Of a stretch of 64,000 nucleotides of DNA, positions 50,796-59,850 are shown piece after piece (position 1 is the first letter of the stretch; every line of letters begins with the position of its first letter). The position numbers were made by a program, and so were the translations under genes. The notes beneath the pieces were generated by a model, which saw only the letters and a program-made list of their open reading frames with translations, was not told the DNA's origin and ran no database searches. Origin of the DNA: CF-46 sp963760735 (GTDB lineage: Bacteria > Chloroflexota > Limnocylindria > Limnocylindrales > CSP1-4); NCBI GenBank assembly GCA_963760735.1, contig CAVXEB010000004.1:1736001-1800000 (forward strand). Direction: 5' to 3'.

Positions 50796-52931
50796 ATGCT
50801 GATCTCGGGCATCCTGCTCGGCCTCGTCCTCGGCCTGGTCGGGGGCGGCTCGATCAACAACCTCGCGACGGTCCGCCTGCGGTGGGTCGGCGTCCTGCTC
50901 CTCGCGGTCATCCTCCGCTTCGGCACGGAGTACCTGCTCGTCCGGGGCAACGACGTGGTCGAAGCCCTCCGGCTCCCGCTCTTCCTCGCGTCGTTCGGGC
51001 TCCTCCTCGCCTCGCTCTGGGTGAACCGGTCGCAGCCGGGCCTCCGGCTCGCGTTCGTCGGGATCCTCCTGAACACGATCGCGATCGTGGCCAATGCGGG
51101 CCACATGCCGATCTGGCAGCCGAGCCTGGAGGCGGCCGGCTTCACCGCGGCCGACGTGACGCCGTTCCACGTCCTGCTGCCGCCCGGCCTGACGGTCGAG
51201 TTCCTGCGGCACGCGGGACCGCTCGCCGACATCCTCCCGATCCCGGTCCCGCTGATCCGGAACGTCGCCTCGATCGGGGACGTGTTCCTGACCGCCGGCC
51301 TCGCGTTCTTCCTGTTTGCCACGGTCGTCCGCCCGCACAGCGAGGAAGCGGAAGAGGAGCCGGAGGAGCCGTTGACGGGTCTCGCCGGCACCGCGCGCGT
51401 GCCGCGCAGCCTCGCGAGCGCGATGGGCGGCCAGCGCGTGCGCCCCGGGACCGGGCTGGCGCCGGGCCTGACCGAGGCCGCGGCGCTCAACCGACCGCTT
51501 GTCTTCGGCACGCCCGGAACCGGCCTTGCCGGGCCGAGCAACGAGCGGGTCGAGCTGCGAGGCGACGCCGTCCAGCTCCGGGCGGCGATGCTCGGCGGGA
51601 AGCGCGTCGCCCTCGCTCCAGTCCCCGCCGTCGGCACGGTCCCGATCGACGACGGCATCGCCATCCCCTCCCTGCCGAGGATCGAGGTCGCGGAACGGGT
51701 CCGGCGCCATCCGTACGTCCGCCTCGCGCTCAACAGCAACTTCTCGGCCCTGTGGACGGGCCAGCTGATCAGCCTCTTTGGCGATCGCGTCCACCAGATC
51801 GCCCTGACGTTCCTGGTCGCCGCCGTCACGAACTCGCCGGTCGCGGTCGCGTTCGTCTTCGTTGCGGCCACGCTGCCGAACCTGCTGCTGTCGCCGATCG
51901 CGGGCACCTACGTCGACCGCTGGAACCAGCGCGACGTGATGATCGTGAGCGACCTCCTGCGGGCGGCCTGCGTCCTGGTCATCCCGATCGTCGCCTCGGC
52001 GAACATCTATCTCGTCTACCCCCTGATCTTCCTCATCACGTCGATCTCGATCTTCTTCCGGCCGGCGCGGGTCGCGATCCTGCCGCGCCTGGTGCGCCGC
52101 GACGAGCTCGTCACCGCGAACTCCGCGCTGTGGGCGGGCGAGACGTTCGCCGACGTCATCGGCTATCCGCTGGCCGGCATCTTCGTGGCGTTCCTCGGTT
52201 CTGCCCTGGCCCTGGCGTTCTGGCTCGATGCCGCCACGTATGCCGCGTCCGCCATCCTGATCGCGACGATCTCGGCCCCGGCCGTCCGCCGGCACGTGAG
52301 CGCAGCGGGAGAGACCGCCGTCGGCGTCTTCGCCGAGATGCTGGAGGGGTTCCGGTTCCTCCGCCGCGAGCGAGTGCTCTTCGCGAACACCATCCAGGCC
52401 ACGTTCGCCCAGTTCGCGATCGGGTCGCTGACCGCCCTGACGCCGATCTTCGTCCGCGACATCCTTGCGCCCCCGCAAGTCGAGCCCGTCGCCGCCTACG
52501 CGTTCCTGGAGACGGCGATCGGCGTCGGCAACCTCGTCGGCGGGTTCACGATCGGGCTCATCGGGGCGCGCCTGGCGAAGGGCAAGACGGTGATCAGCGG
52601 CTACGTGCTCTGGGGCGTGACGATGATCCTGTTCGCGCTGAGCGGGAACCTGCTGATCGATTTCGGGATCCTGTTCGGGGCGGGCGTCGCGAACATGGTC
52701 TTCGTGATCCCGAGCCAGGTCCTGTTCCAGGAGCGGACGCCGGCCGACATGATCGGCCGCGTTGTCGGGTTCCGGTTCGCCCTGGTCTTCGGGTCGATGA
52801 CGCTGGCGATGGCCCTGAGCGGCCTCGCCGCGACGGTGGTCGGGATCGTTCCGGTCCTCGTCTTCAGCGGGCTGATCTCGATCGTGGCCGGCCTCGCCGG
52901 CCTGCTCGTGCCCGAGATGCGCGACGCCTGA
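50796..52931 (+). CDS. DUF5317-MFS fusion membrane protein
   Basis: A 711-residue protein. Residues 1-185 match DUF5317, a five- to six-helix domain (GSINNLATVRLRWVGVLLLA, LRLAFVGILLNTIAIVANAG then HMPIW). A ~120-residue soluble acidic/Ala-rich linker follows. From ~305 a complete 12-helix MFS transporter of the MFS_3 type begins (ALNSNFSALWTGQLISLFGD, IAGTYVDRWNQRDVMIVSDL, PSQVLFQERTPADMIGRVVG). DUF5317 proteins are usually free-standing. The start is ATG at 50796. No frameshift separates the parts, so the fusion appears real. Confidence 0.82.
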   Translation: MLISGILLGLVLGLVGGGSINNLATVRLRWVGVLLLAVILRFGTEYLLVRGNDVVEALRLPLFLASFGLLLASLWVNRSQPGLRLAFVGILLNTIAIVANAGHMPIWQPSLEAAGFTAADVTPFHVLLPPGLTVEFLRHAGPLADILPIPVPLIRNVASIGDVFLTAGLAFFLFATVVRPHSEEAEEEPEEPLTGLAGTARVPRSLASAMGGQRVRPGTGLAPGLTEAAALNRPLVFGTPGTGLAGPSNERVELRGDAVQLRAAMLGGKRVALAPVPAVGTVPIDDGIAIPSLPRIEVAERVRRHPYVRLALNSNFSALWTGQLISLFGDRVHQIALTFLVAAVTNSPVAVAFVFVAATLPNLLLSPIAGTYVDRWNQRDVMIVSDLLRAACVLVIPIVASANIYLVYPLIFLITSISIFFRPARVAILPRLVRRDELVTANSALWAGETFADVIGYPLAGIFVAFLGSALALAFWLDAATYAASAILIATISAPAVRRHVSAAGETAVGVFAEMLEGFRFLRRERVLFANTIQATFAQFAIGSLTALTPIFVRDILAPPQVEPVAAYAFLETAIGVGNLVGGFTIGLIGARLAKGKTVISGYVLWGVTMILFALSGNLLIDFGILFGAGVANMVFVIPSQVLFQERTPADMIGRVVGFRFALVFGSMTLAMALSGLAATVVGIVPVLVFSGLISIVAGLAGLLVPEMRDA

Positions 52932-53024
52932 CCTTCGGTACACTGGCGCCCGCACCGCGCGCCCGGGCCCGGCTCCAGCACGCCGCCCGGTGCTGCCGAC
53001 CCGCCAGAGGAGTGACACGACCGG

Positions 53025-53782
53025 ATGACCGAACCGAAGGACAGCGCGTCCGACGCGACCGAGCCGATCGACGTCCCCGACGCGGAGCCCGCAGCGGTCC
53101 CGGAGGGCGATGCCGCGGCACGCGCCGAGGCCGAGGCGGCCGCCCTCGCGGTCAACGAGGCCGACGACCAAGCCGCGCCGGTCGACGAGCCCGACGAAGC
53201 CGACGAGATCGAGGCCGACCAGGCCGACACGGGCGATCTCGTCGACGTCGAGGAGATGGCATCCGAGGCCGATGTCGGCGATGTCAACTTCGAGGCGGAG
53301 GAGATCGCGGCCGGATCCACCCTGGACCAGGACGAGGAGCTCGGCGCCATCACCTCGGGTGGCGTCGCGCCGCTCACCGGCCGGGCTGCTCGGGAGGCGC
53401 GCGAGGCCCGAGCCGCCGCCGCGACCCAGTCGATCGCGATCGACCCCTCGATCCGTGTCCGCGACAACGCCTCGAAATGGTTCGTGATCGGGACCATCCT
53501 CGTGTTCGCGCTCATCTTCCTCAACGGGATGCTGTTCGGCACTGGCGGGGTCTTCACGCCGTATGCCTCGCCGAGTCCGGAGCCGACGCCCAGCGCATCA
53601 ATCCCGGCGTCGCTCGCCCCGTCGGCGTCGGTCACCCCCTCGGGCTCGGTCGCCCCGTCCGGCTCGCCCGCGGCCGTCCGGATCGCCCGCGGCCTCCGGA
53701 TCGGTCGGCGCCGTCGGCATCGGCGGGTCCGTCGGCGACGACCGCCGCCCCGGGCACCTCGGCCTCGCCCGCCCCGTCCTGA
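53025..53782 (+). CDS. acidic single-pass membrane protein, C-terminus frameshifted
   Basis: A ~250-residue protein of unknown function. The N-terminal ~145 residues are strongly acidic and Ala-rich, likely disordered (DEADEIEADQADTGDLVDVE). One membrane helix follows (WFVIGTILVFALIFLNGMLF), then a Ser/Pro/Ala tail. The tail changes frame twice: removing one G near 53685 and one G near 53712 gives a continuous SGSPAASGSAPSASAGPSAT pattern ending at the TGA at 53780. Start ATG 53025. Confidence 0.68.
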
Positions 53783-53847
53783 CGCTCGCCGCCCGGCGGC
53801 ACTGGATCGTCGTGCTCGGCCGGCGTGTCCGTGCGATCCTCGACCGC

Positions 53848-54525
53848 ATGACCGGATCGAGCGGTCAGGACACCCGCGATTCATCCGCCGACGAGCGGGC
53901 TCGCATGGTCGAGCGCCAGCTCCGTCAGCGCGGGATCGCGGACGCGCGCGTGCTTGCGGCGATGGCCGCGGTTCCGCGCGAGGCCTTCGTCGATCCGGGG
54001 CAACGCGGTCTCGCCTATGCGGACGAGGCCCTGCCGATCGCCGCCGGGCAGACGATCAGCCAGCCCTGGATCGTCGCCCGGATGACGGAGCTGCTCGGCG
54101 TCGGGCCGGGGGATCGGGTTCTCGAGGTGGGGACGGGTTCCGGGTACCAGGCCGCAGTGCTCGCGGCCATCGGCTGCCAGGTGACCACGATCGAACGGCA
54201 CGCCGACCTTGCCGACGCCGCGCGCGAGCGGCTCGTCGCGCTCGGGTACGGCGCGTCGGTCGAGGTCCTGGTCGGCGACGGGAGCGTTGGGGCGCCGGAC
54301 GGGGCGCCATGGCGCGGGATTCTCGTCGCGGCGGCGGCGCCGGCGATCCCCGCTGCGCTCCGGGAGCAGCTTGATCCCGCGGGCGGCCGTCTCGTGCTGC
54401 CGGTCGGGCCACGCGAGCGGCAGGACCTGATCGTCGTCACACGGAACGCGAACGACTGGATCGAGCAGAACGACGGCGCGGTCGCCTTCGTGCCGTTGAT
54501 CGGCGAGGGCGGGTTCCGGGGCTGA
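53848..54525 (+). CDS. pcm: protein-L-isoaspartate O-methyltransferase
   Basis: Repairs isoaspartyl residues in damaged proteins using SAM. The 225 residues include RMVERQLRQRGIADARVLAA, VPREAFVDPGQRGLAYADEA, the substrate-binding AAGQTISQPWIVARM, the SAM loop VLEVGTGSGYQAAVLA, TTIERHADLADAARERL and GRLVLPVGPRERQDLIVVTR. These match the PCMT family throughout. The start is ATG at 53848. Length and order are canonical. Confidence 0.95.
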   Translation: MTGSSGQDTRDSSADERARMVERQLRQRGIADARVLAAMAAVPREAFVDPGQRGLAYADEALPIAAGQTISQPWIVARMTELLGVGPGDRVLEVGTGSGYQAAVLAAIGCQVTTIERHADLADAARERLVALGYGASVEVLVGDGSVGAPDGAPWRGILVAAAAPAIPAALREQLDPAGGRLVLPVGPRERQDLIVVTRNANDWIEQNDGAVAFVPLIGEGGFRG

Positions 54526-54827
54526 TCGGCGGCCCTGTCAGATCGTCGCCACGTGGACGATCGGTGGCGCCCTGCGCCCAGATCGCTGCCAGATCGCCGC
54601 CCGTGGACGATGCGGTCGGGTCAACGGCGAGGATTCGTCCCTTACCGTGCGTGGTCGAGCGCGGGAACGCCAGCTGACGACGACAGGTCGACACCGGACG
54701 ACGAACTGATACCCAATCCGCTCGCTATGGCACCCGCTCGTCGCCAGGGGACGAAATGGCGGGCACGACACGGGGCGGGGCGAGCGCGCCACAAGGGGCG
54801 GCCGCCCGTCGATATACTCGGCCGGCC
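54526..54827. other. intergenic region with a likely -10 element
   Basis: About 300 bases. GATCGTCGCCACGTGGACGATC and a near copy 55 bases later form an imperfect direct repeat at 54541-54615. TATACT (54813-54818) is a good -10 for the PIG-L gene only ~10 bases before its ATG, which would make that message nearly leaderless. No gene is seen. Confidence 0.45.
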
Positions 54828-55922
54828 ATGACCCACGTGTTCGTCGCGCCTCATCCCGACGACGTCGCGCTCTCCTGCGGGGGGCTGATCGCGAGCCTCC
54901 GGGAGCTCGGGCAGAACGTGACGATCGTGACCGTGTTCTCCGGTGCCGGATCGAACGGCGCGAACGATGACGGCCTGACGAGCTACCAGCGCGAGGCGCT
55001 CGGGTTCGGATCCAAGACGATCTGGCCCGTGACCGAGTCGTTCAACCGCGCCCATATCGGTGCGGACTTTCCCGTCTACGGCGATCCCGACACGCTCCCG
55101 GCCTGGGCCGCGACCGACGATCGGCTCGAGGCCACCCAGGGGGACGCCGACCAGGCCGCGAAGCGGTTCTGGCAGCGGTCGTCGTGGTACCGCCGGGCCA
55201 GCATCCGAAGCCAGCCGCTCGCCGGTCAGCCGCTGATGGACGAGCTCAGCACGCAGGGCCCGGTCGCGACCGAGGAGCTTGTCGACGCGTCGGCCGCCGG
55301 CGACCCGATGGCGCGGCGCCGTCTCGAGGACGAGCACTACGCGGCCTTCGCCGAGGCATCGATCGTCTTCCTCGACCTGCCCGACGCGGTGTTCCGGGGC
55401 TATGCCAACGACGACGAGCTCCTGAACACGCCCCGCGCCGACGACCAGGCGCCGTTCGACATCCTTCGCCGCGAGATCACCCGGCTCGAGCCGCAGAAGC
55501 TCTACCTGCCCCTCGGCGTCGGCAACCACGTCGACCACCAGCTTTGCCGCGACGTCGGGATCCGGCTGCTGGCGGAGGGCCGTCGCTGGGTCATGCCCGG
55601 GCCGGAGTACGCGGGCATCGTGACGTTCTACGAGGACTTCCCGTACGCGTGGTGGAACGACTTCAGCCGGCTCGAGGACCTGCCGGAACACGTGCTGGCG
55701 GATCTGCCCGCGGATGTCGCACTTGCGCCCGAATACGCGGACATCGCCGACCAGCTCGAGCGGAAGATCACCGGCGTCAACATCTACCAGAGCCAGATCG
55801 AGCGGTTGTTCACCTCCACGAAGGAGATGGCCCGACAGGTCCGGGCGCACGCCCGGAAGACGGCGCTCCTCGGCGGCACCGGCTCGTCGGCCGAGCGGTA
55901 CTGGTCGACCAAGCCCGCGTAG
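54828..55922 (+). CDS. PIG-L family deacetylase
   Basis: A 364-residue zinc-dependent N-acetyl-sugar deacetylase-like protein. The signature VFVAPHPDDVALSCGG lies at residues 4-19 and the third zinc ligand fits LPLGVGNHVDHQLCRD (~225). Family members remove acetyl groups from GlcNAc conjugates (MshB, LmbE, PIG-L). It is longer than MshB by ~70 residues, mainly between the two motifs. It precedes the glycan genes and may act on the same polymer or lipid. Start ATG 54828. Confidence 0.87.
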   Translation: MTHVFVAPHPDDVALSCGGLIASLRELGQNVTIVTVFSGAGSNGANDDGLTSYQREALGFGSKTIWPVTESFNRAHIGADFPVYGDPDTLPAWAATDDRLEATQGDADQAAKRFWQRSSWYRRASIRSQPLAGQPLMDELSTQGPVATEELVDASAAGDPMARRRLEDEHYAAFAEASIVFLDLPDAVFRGYANDDELLNTPRADDQAPFDILRREITRLEPQKLYLPLGVGNHVDHQLCRDVGIRLLAEGRRWVMPGPEYAGIVTFYEDFPYAWWNDFSRLEDLPEHVLADLPADVALAPEYADIADQLERKITGVNIYQSQIERLFTSTKEMARQVRAHARKTALLGGTGSSAERYWSTKPA

Positions 55923-55994
55923 GCTCGGTCGAGCGGGCGGTACCAACGAACCCTACCGACCGCTGGCCCCGGCTGGGATGATCGGCACACTCCG

Positions 55995-57279
55995 ATGCTG
56001 ATCAACCTCGGTCGACCCGAATATTCCACGCCGGGCTCGCGACGCGCCTCGGCGATCGTCGTGTTCGCGGTCGGCCTCGGGCTGGCGATGCTCCTCCGGA
56101 TCGCGTTGTGGCCGACCCTCGGGCTCGTCGGCGATCTCGACCAGTTCGTGCTCTGGGTCCACGGCATCTCGATCGCGCCGTTCAGCCACGCCTACGACCA
56201 GGACATCTCGTTCCCGCCGGTCATGGCCTACATCTGGGGCCTGCTGGCGACCCTCGAGCCGGCGTTCCGGACCGTCACGACGTCGGCGGACCCGGCGATC
56301 CGGGCGATCATGAAGGCGCCGGCGAGCCTCTTCGACCTCGCGATCGGCGGCCCTGATCGCGTGGCACCTCCGGGCGACGCCGCGCTGGGCGATCGGCGGG
56401 GCGCTGCTCGTCCTCCTCCACCCGGCCTTCATCGATGTGAGCGCGTGGTGGGGCCAGTACGAGTCGATCTACGCGTTCTTCGGCGTCCTCGCGTTCGTCC
56501 TCGCCGTCCGCGGCCACTCCCTGTTCGCGGCCGCCGCGCTCGCCGCCGCGCTGATGACGAAGCCCCAGGCGATCCCCTTCCTCGTCCCGTTCGCCGCGTG
56601 GTTCCTCGCCCGCGACGGCTGGCTCGGGGCGCTGAAGGCGGCGGCCGTCGGCGCGGCGGTGATCGTCGCCCTGTGGCTGCCGTTCCTGGCGGCCGGCGGC
56701 GTCCAGGGCTATCTCCACAACCTCGCGGCCTACCAGGGCGACGTCTACGCGATCCTGTCGCTGCGGGCCTGGAACCTGTGGTGGCTCGTCCAGGAGCTGC
56801 TCGCGGGCGGCTCGTTCGTGTCGGATCAGGGCGCGATCCTCGGGCCGATCACCCTGCGGCACGTCGGGTACGGTCTCGCGCTCCTCGGGGAGGTCGCGGT
56901 GTTCGTCCTCGTGTACCGCGCTCAATCGCCGAAGGCCCTGGCGCTCGGGCTCGCGGCGGCCGTCCTCGTCGCCTTCTGCTTCCTGACGACGATGCACGAG
57001 CGCTACGCGTTCGGCGTCCTCGCGTTCCTCCCCCTTGCCTTCCCCGATCGGCGGGTTCTGGCGCTCGCGATCGCCTTCGGTGCCGTCTTCACGCTGAACC
57101 TTCTCGCCGCGGCCCCGCCGTCGCCGGCGATCGGTGACGCGATCCCGGTCGGCGGGCCGCTCGGCGTCGCAGGCTCGATCGCGATGCTCGGCATCCTCGG
57201 CGGGATCTTCGCCCTGCTCGCCGAGCAGACGCGGATCGCCCGGGAACGACCGACGCTCATGCCGGACCTCACGACATGA
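55995..57279 (+). CDS. polytopic glycosyltransferase-like protein (GT-C), frameshifted
   Basis: A ~428-residue membrane protein with 10-11 helices. The first extracytoplasmic loop contains VGDLDQFVLWVHGISIAPFS, an acidic motif placed as in lipid-linked-sugar GT-C enzymes. Near 56350 the frame shifts; dropping one G from ATCGGCGGCC gives the continuous AIGALIAWHLRATPRWAIGG then DVSAWWGQYESIYAFFGVLA, a motif typical of Chloroflexota mannosyltransferase-like proteins. The stop overlaps the next gene as ATGA. Donor and acceptor are unknown. Confidence 0.78.
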
Positions 57280-58091
57280 CGACCGCCACGACCGCCGACG
57301 GCGCGCGGACGCAGCCGGTCGCCGACCGGACGCCCGCAGCCAGGCTCGTCCGCGTCGTCCTCGCGACGATCGTCGGGCTCGAGCTCATCTGGATCGTCTT
57401 CGTCTTCGTCCAGCAGTGGCTGACGAACCCCGCGTTCGGGCTCGACTACCGCTGGCACGTCGCTGCGGCTCAGCGCCTCCTCGACACGGGCACGCCGTAC
57501 TGGCCGTGGCAGATCGCCGGGCCGTACGAGATCAGCGACGGCGCGATCCTCTACCCGCCGACCGCGTTCCTCCTGTTCATCCCGTTCATCTGGCTGCCGG
57601 CGGTCCTGTGGTGGGCCATCCCGATCGCGATCACCGTCGTCTTCATGGCGCTGCATCGTCCGCCGCTGTGGGCCTGGGCGGTGATCGGCGGGATCGTCGC
57701 GTTCGAGAAGTCGCTGAACGTCTACGTCTTCGGCAACCCATCGATGTGGATCGTCGCCGCGATCGCCGCCGGGACGATCCTGTGGTGGCCGTTCGTCCTC
57801 GTCGTCGCGAAGCCGACCTTCGCCCCGATCGCCCTGCTTGGCATCCGCCACCGGTCGTGGTGGATCGCCGCGGGCGTCCTCGCGCTGCTCAGCATCCCGT
57901 TCGCGCGGGTCTGGCTCGACTGGTTCGCCGTCGTGGCGAACTCGAACGTGAGCCTCGTCTACAACCTGCCGACGCTGCCCCTGATGTGCGCGCCCCTCGT
58001 GGCGTGGCTAGCCGGCGTTCGACGCCCGCGCCTTTGGCCGGCGAAGGCGTCCGCGGAGGGCGACGAGGTACCAGCGGAGGTAGTGGGGTAG
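57276..58091 (+). CDS. GT87-like polytopic membrane protein
   Basis: A 271-residue protein with about 8 helices, shorter than usual GT87/DUF2029 mannosyltransferases (~400), so possibly a truncated member. The first loop has FGLDYRWHVAAAQRLLDTGT, with the Asp in the usual catalytic position, and YEISDGAILYPPTAFLLFIP, a hallmark of this family. The ATG overlaps the previous stop by 4 bases, indicating coupled translation. Its last 84 bases overlap the convergent GT2 gene. Confidence 0.8.
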   Translation: MTTATTADGARTQPVADRTPAARLVRVVLATIVGLELIWIVFVFVQQWLTNPAFGLDYRWHVAAAQRLLDTGTPYWPWQIAGPYEISDGAILYPPTAFLLFIPFIWLPAVLWWAIPIAITVVFMALHRPPLWAWAVIGGIVAFEKSLNVYVFGNPSMWIVAAIAAGTILWWPFVLVVAKPTFAPIALLGIRHRSWWIAAGVLALLSIPFARVWLDWFAVVANSNVSLVYNLPTLPLMCAPLVAWLAGVRRPRLWPAKASAEGDEVPAEVVG

Positions 58092-58763
58092 CCACTTCCG
58101 GAGCTTGAAGTTGCTCTGGCCGGACGTCCGGTCGCGCCACGTCGTCGGGACCTCGGCGACCCGCCGGCCGGCGAGCGTCGCCTTGACCGTGAGCTCGAGG
58201 GCCAGCTCGAAGCCGGCGGTGCTCTCGATCGGGGTCGCGTCGAGGAACGAGCGGCGGTAGAGCTTGAAGTTGTTCGTCGGGTCGTGGGTCCGGACGCCGC
58301 CGACCCAGTGGAGGCTGAGCCCCGCGGCCCGGCTCATCGTCCGCTTCAGGAGCGGCCCGCCGATCTGGTGGCCGCCCTTCATGTAGCGGCTCGCCGCGAC
58401 GACGTCGGCGCCGTCCCGGGCGAGCGCCACCATCGGGTCGACGACGTGCGGCTCGTCCGAGCCGTCGGCCATCGAGATGAGGACGTACGGGCCGTCGGTG
58501 CCGGCGATCCCGGCCCGCATCGCGTTCAGGACGCCACGGCCGAGGTCGTTGCGGAGGCCGCGCAGGCCCGGGATCTCGGCGGCGAGCCGGGCGACCACCG
58601 GGACGGTCGTGTCGCCGTCGAAGTCGTAGACGACGACGAGCTCGTGGGGCGTCGCGATCCCGGCGTGGAGCGCGCGGAGGACGGGCTCGACGGCCTCGCC
58701 CTCGTTGTAGACCGGCAGGACGACCGACAGCTCGGAGTTGATCGGCGCGTCGGGCTCGCTCAC
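58008..58763 (-). CDS. family 2 glycosyltransferase (dolichol-phosphate-mannose-synthase-like)
   Basis: A 251-residue GT-A enzyme. It has SVVLPVYNEGEAVEPVLRAL, VVYDFDGDTTVPVV, the nucleotide-sugar region LISMADGSDEPHVVDPMVAL (ADGSDEP), VAASRYMKGGHQIGGPLLKR and NNFKLYRRSFLDATPIES, matching DPM1-type synthases that load a sugar onto polyprenyl phosphate. No C-terminal membrane segment. The start is GTG at 58763. It overlaps the convergent GT87-like gene by 84 bases. It could supply lipid-linked sugar to the GT-C proteins around it. Confidence 0.88.
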   Translation of the reverse strand: MSEPDAPINSELSVVLPVYNEGEAVEPVLRALHAGIATPHELVVVYDFDGDTTVPVVARLAAEIPGLRGLRNDLGRGVLNAMRAGIAGTDGPYVLISMADGSDEPHVVDPMVALARDGADVVAASRYMKGGHQIGGPLLKRTMSRAAGLSLHWVGGVRTHDPTNNFKLYRRSFLDATPIESTAGFELALELTVKATLAGRRVAEVPTTWRDRTSGQSNFKLRKWLPHYLRWYLVALRGRLRRPKARASNAG

Positions 58764-58827
58764 GTGACCGAGGATACCGGCGTGTCGTTGACTCGGAACG
58801 ACGCCGACCGGCCTCGTGTCCAGATGA

Positions 58828-59850
58828 TCACGTCTGCCGCTCAGTGATCGCCATGGGCATGCCGTAGCGGTAAGCGGCCAGGGCGGCAATCGCGGGTAGC
58901 AGCAGCCAGAAGCTGTACACGTTGACTGGAAGCGCGATCACGATCAACAACATCCACGCGACGTCGAACAAGGTCATGGGCGCGGTCGCGAGAAGGACGA
59001 GCGCCACGATCGCGGCGATTCGAACCACGACCACCGCGTCGATCCCGGGAGCGAAGGCCAGGAGGAACCGTGAAGGCGCGATATTCGTGTCCGCGGTCGG
59101 TTCGATGTTGCCGAAGGCAACAACGAAATCCGCCAGGACGTTCCGCCCGGTCCAGAGGCTCAACGCCAGCGTAATCGCAACGGCGATCCCGGCTGCCATC
59201 AGCAGTGAGCGGACCTTGCTGATGTGGAGCATGTAAATCGCGAGAGGGATCGCGGTGACGACCTTCACGGAGACGAGGAGGAGACCGACGACCAGGAGCC
59301 AGTTGGTGTCCCGCCGGACGCCGATGACCCAGATGACCAGCCCCAGGATCACCAGGGCTTCGGCGTTACCCCAGGCCAGCGTCATCCACAGGGGAGTCGA
59401 CACGAGTACGAGTGCGGTCGTTAGTGCTCGGTGACGAGGAGGCACCGCCCACGCGATCGCAACCAGGAGTGCGACCGCGATCACGGCCACCCAGCCGAGA
59501 CGATCCAACGGCGCCGGCAGCATCGCAACGGGAACCACCAACGGGAGGAACCACGGCGGCATGTTGTACAGACCGGCGAAGTCAGGGGCCAGGTAGTCGT
59601 ACGGACCCTGGAGCATGCGCGGGTCGTACAACGGCATCCCGGCGGTCAACCGATCGAGACCGTCCCGGTACGTGAACCAGTCCGCGCCGATGATCGACGG
59701 GTAGCGAGCGAAGGGGATCACCACCTCGATTGCCACGAGGCTGATGAGCAGGACGAGGAACCACGGTCGATCCGAGCCGAGCGTTGACGAGCGGCCTCGG
59801 ATCCAGCCGATGGGGAAGCGGTTGTCAGGCGGTCGGCGCGGCGACCACAT
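58828..59850 (-). CDS. GT87-like polytopic membrane protein
   Basis: A 340-residue protein with 9-10 helices. The first loop after helix 1 has IIGADWFTYRDGLDRLTAG, with acidic residues where GT-C enzymes bind the donor, and FAGLYNMPPWFLPLVVPVAM follows. WGNAEALVILGLVIWV resembles the matching segment of DUF2029 mannosyltransferases. The ATG at 59850 lies inside the 3' end of the epimerase gene (26-base overlap). No frameshift here, unlike its upstream neighbours. Composition is slightly less GC-rich. Confidence 0.8.
   Translation of the reverse strand: MWSPRRPPDNRFPIGWIRGRSSTLGSDRPWFLVLLISLVAIEVVIPFARYPSIIGADWFTYRDGLDRLTAGMPLYDPRMLQGPYDYLAPDFAGLYNMPPWFLPLVVPVAMLPAPLDRLGWVAVIAVALLVAIAWAVPPRHRALTTALVLVSTPLWMTLAWGNAEALVILGLVIWVIGVRRDTNWLLVVGLLLVSVKVVTAIPLAIYMLHISKVRSLLMAAGIAVAITLALSLWTGRNVLADFVVAFGNIEPTADTNIAPSRFLLAFAPGIDAVVVVRIAAIVALVLLATAPMTLFDVAWMLLIVIALPVNVYSFWLLLPAIAALAAYRYGMPMAITERQT

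Noticed and set aside
50754..53171. Very long minus-strand open frame opposite the DUF5317-MFS gene
   Set aside because: Antisense shadow: charged low-complexity protein while the plus strand encodes conserved transporter motifs.
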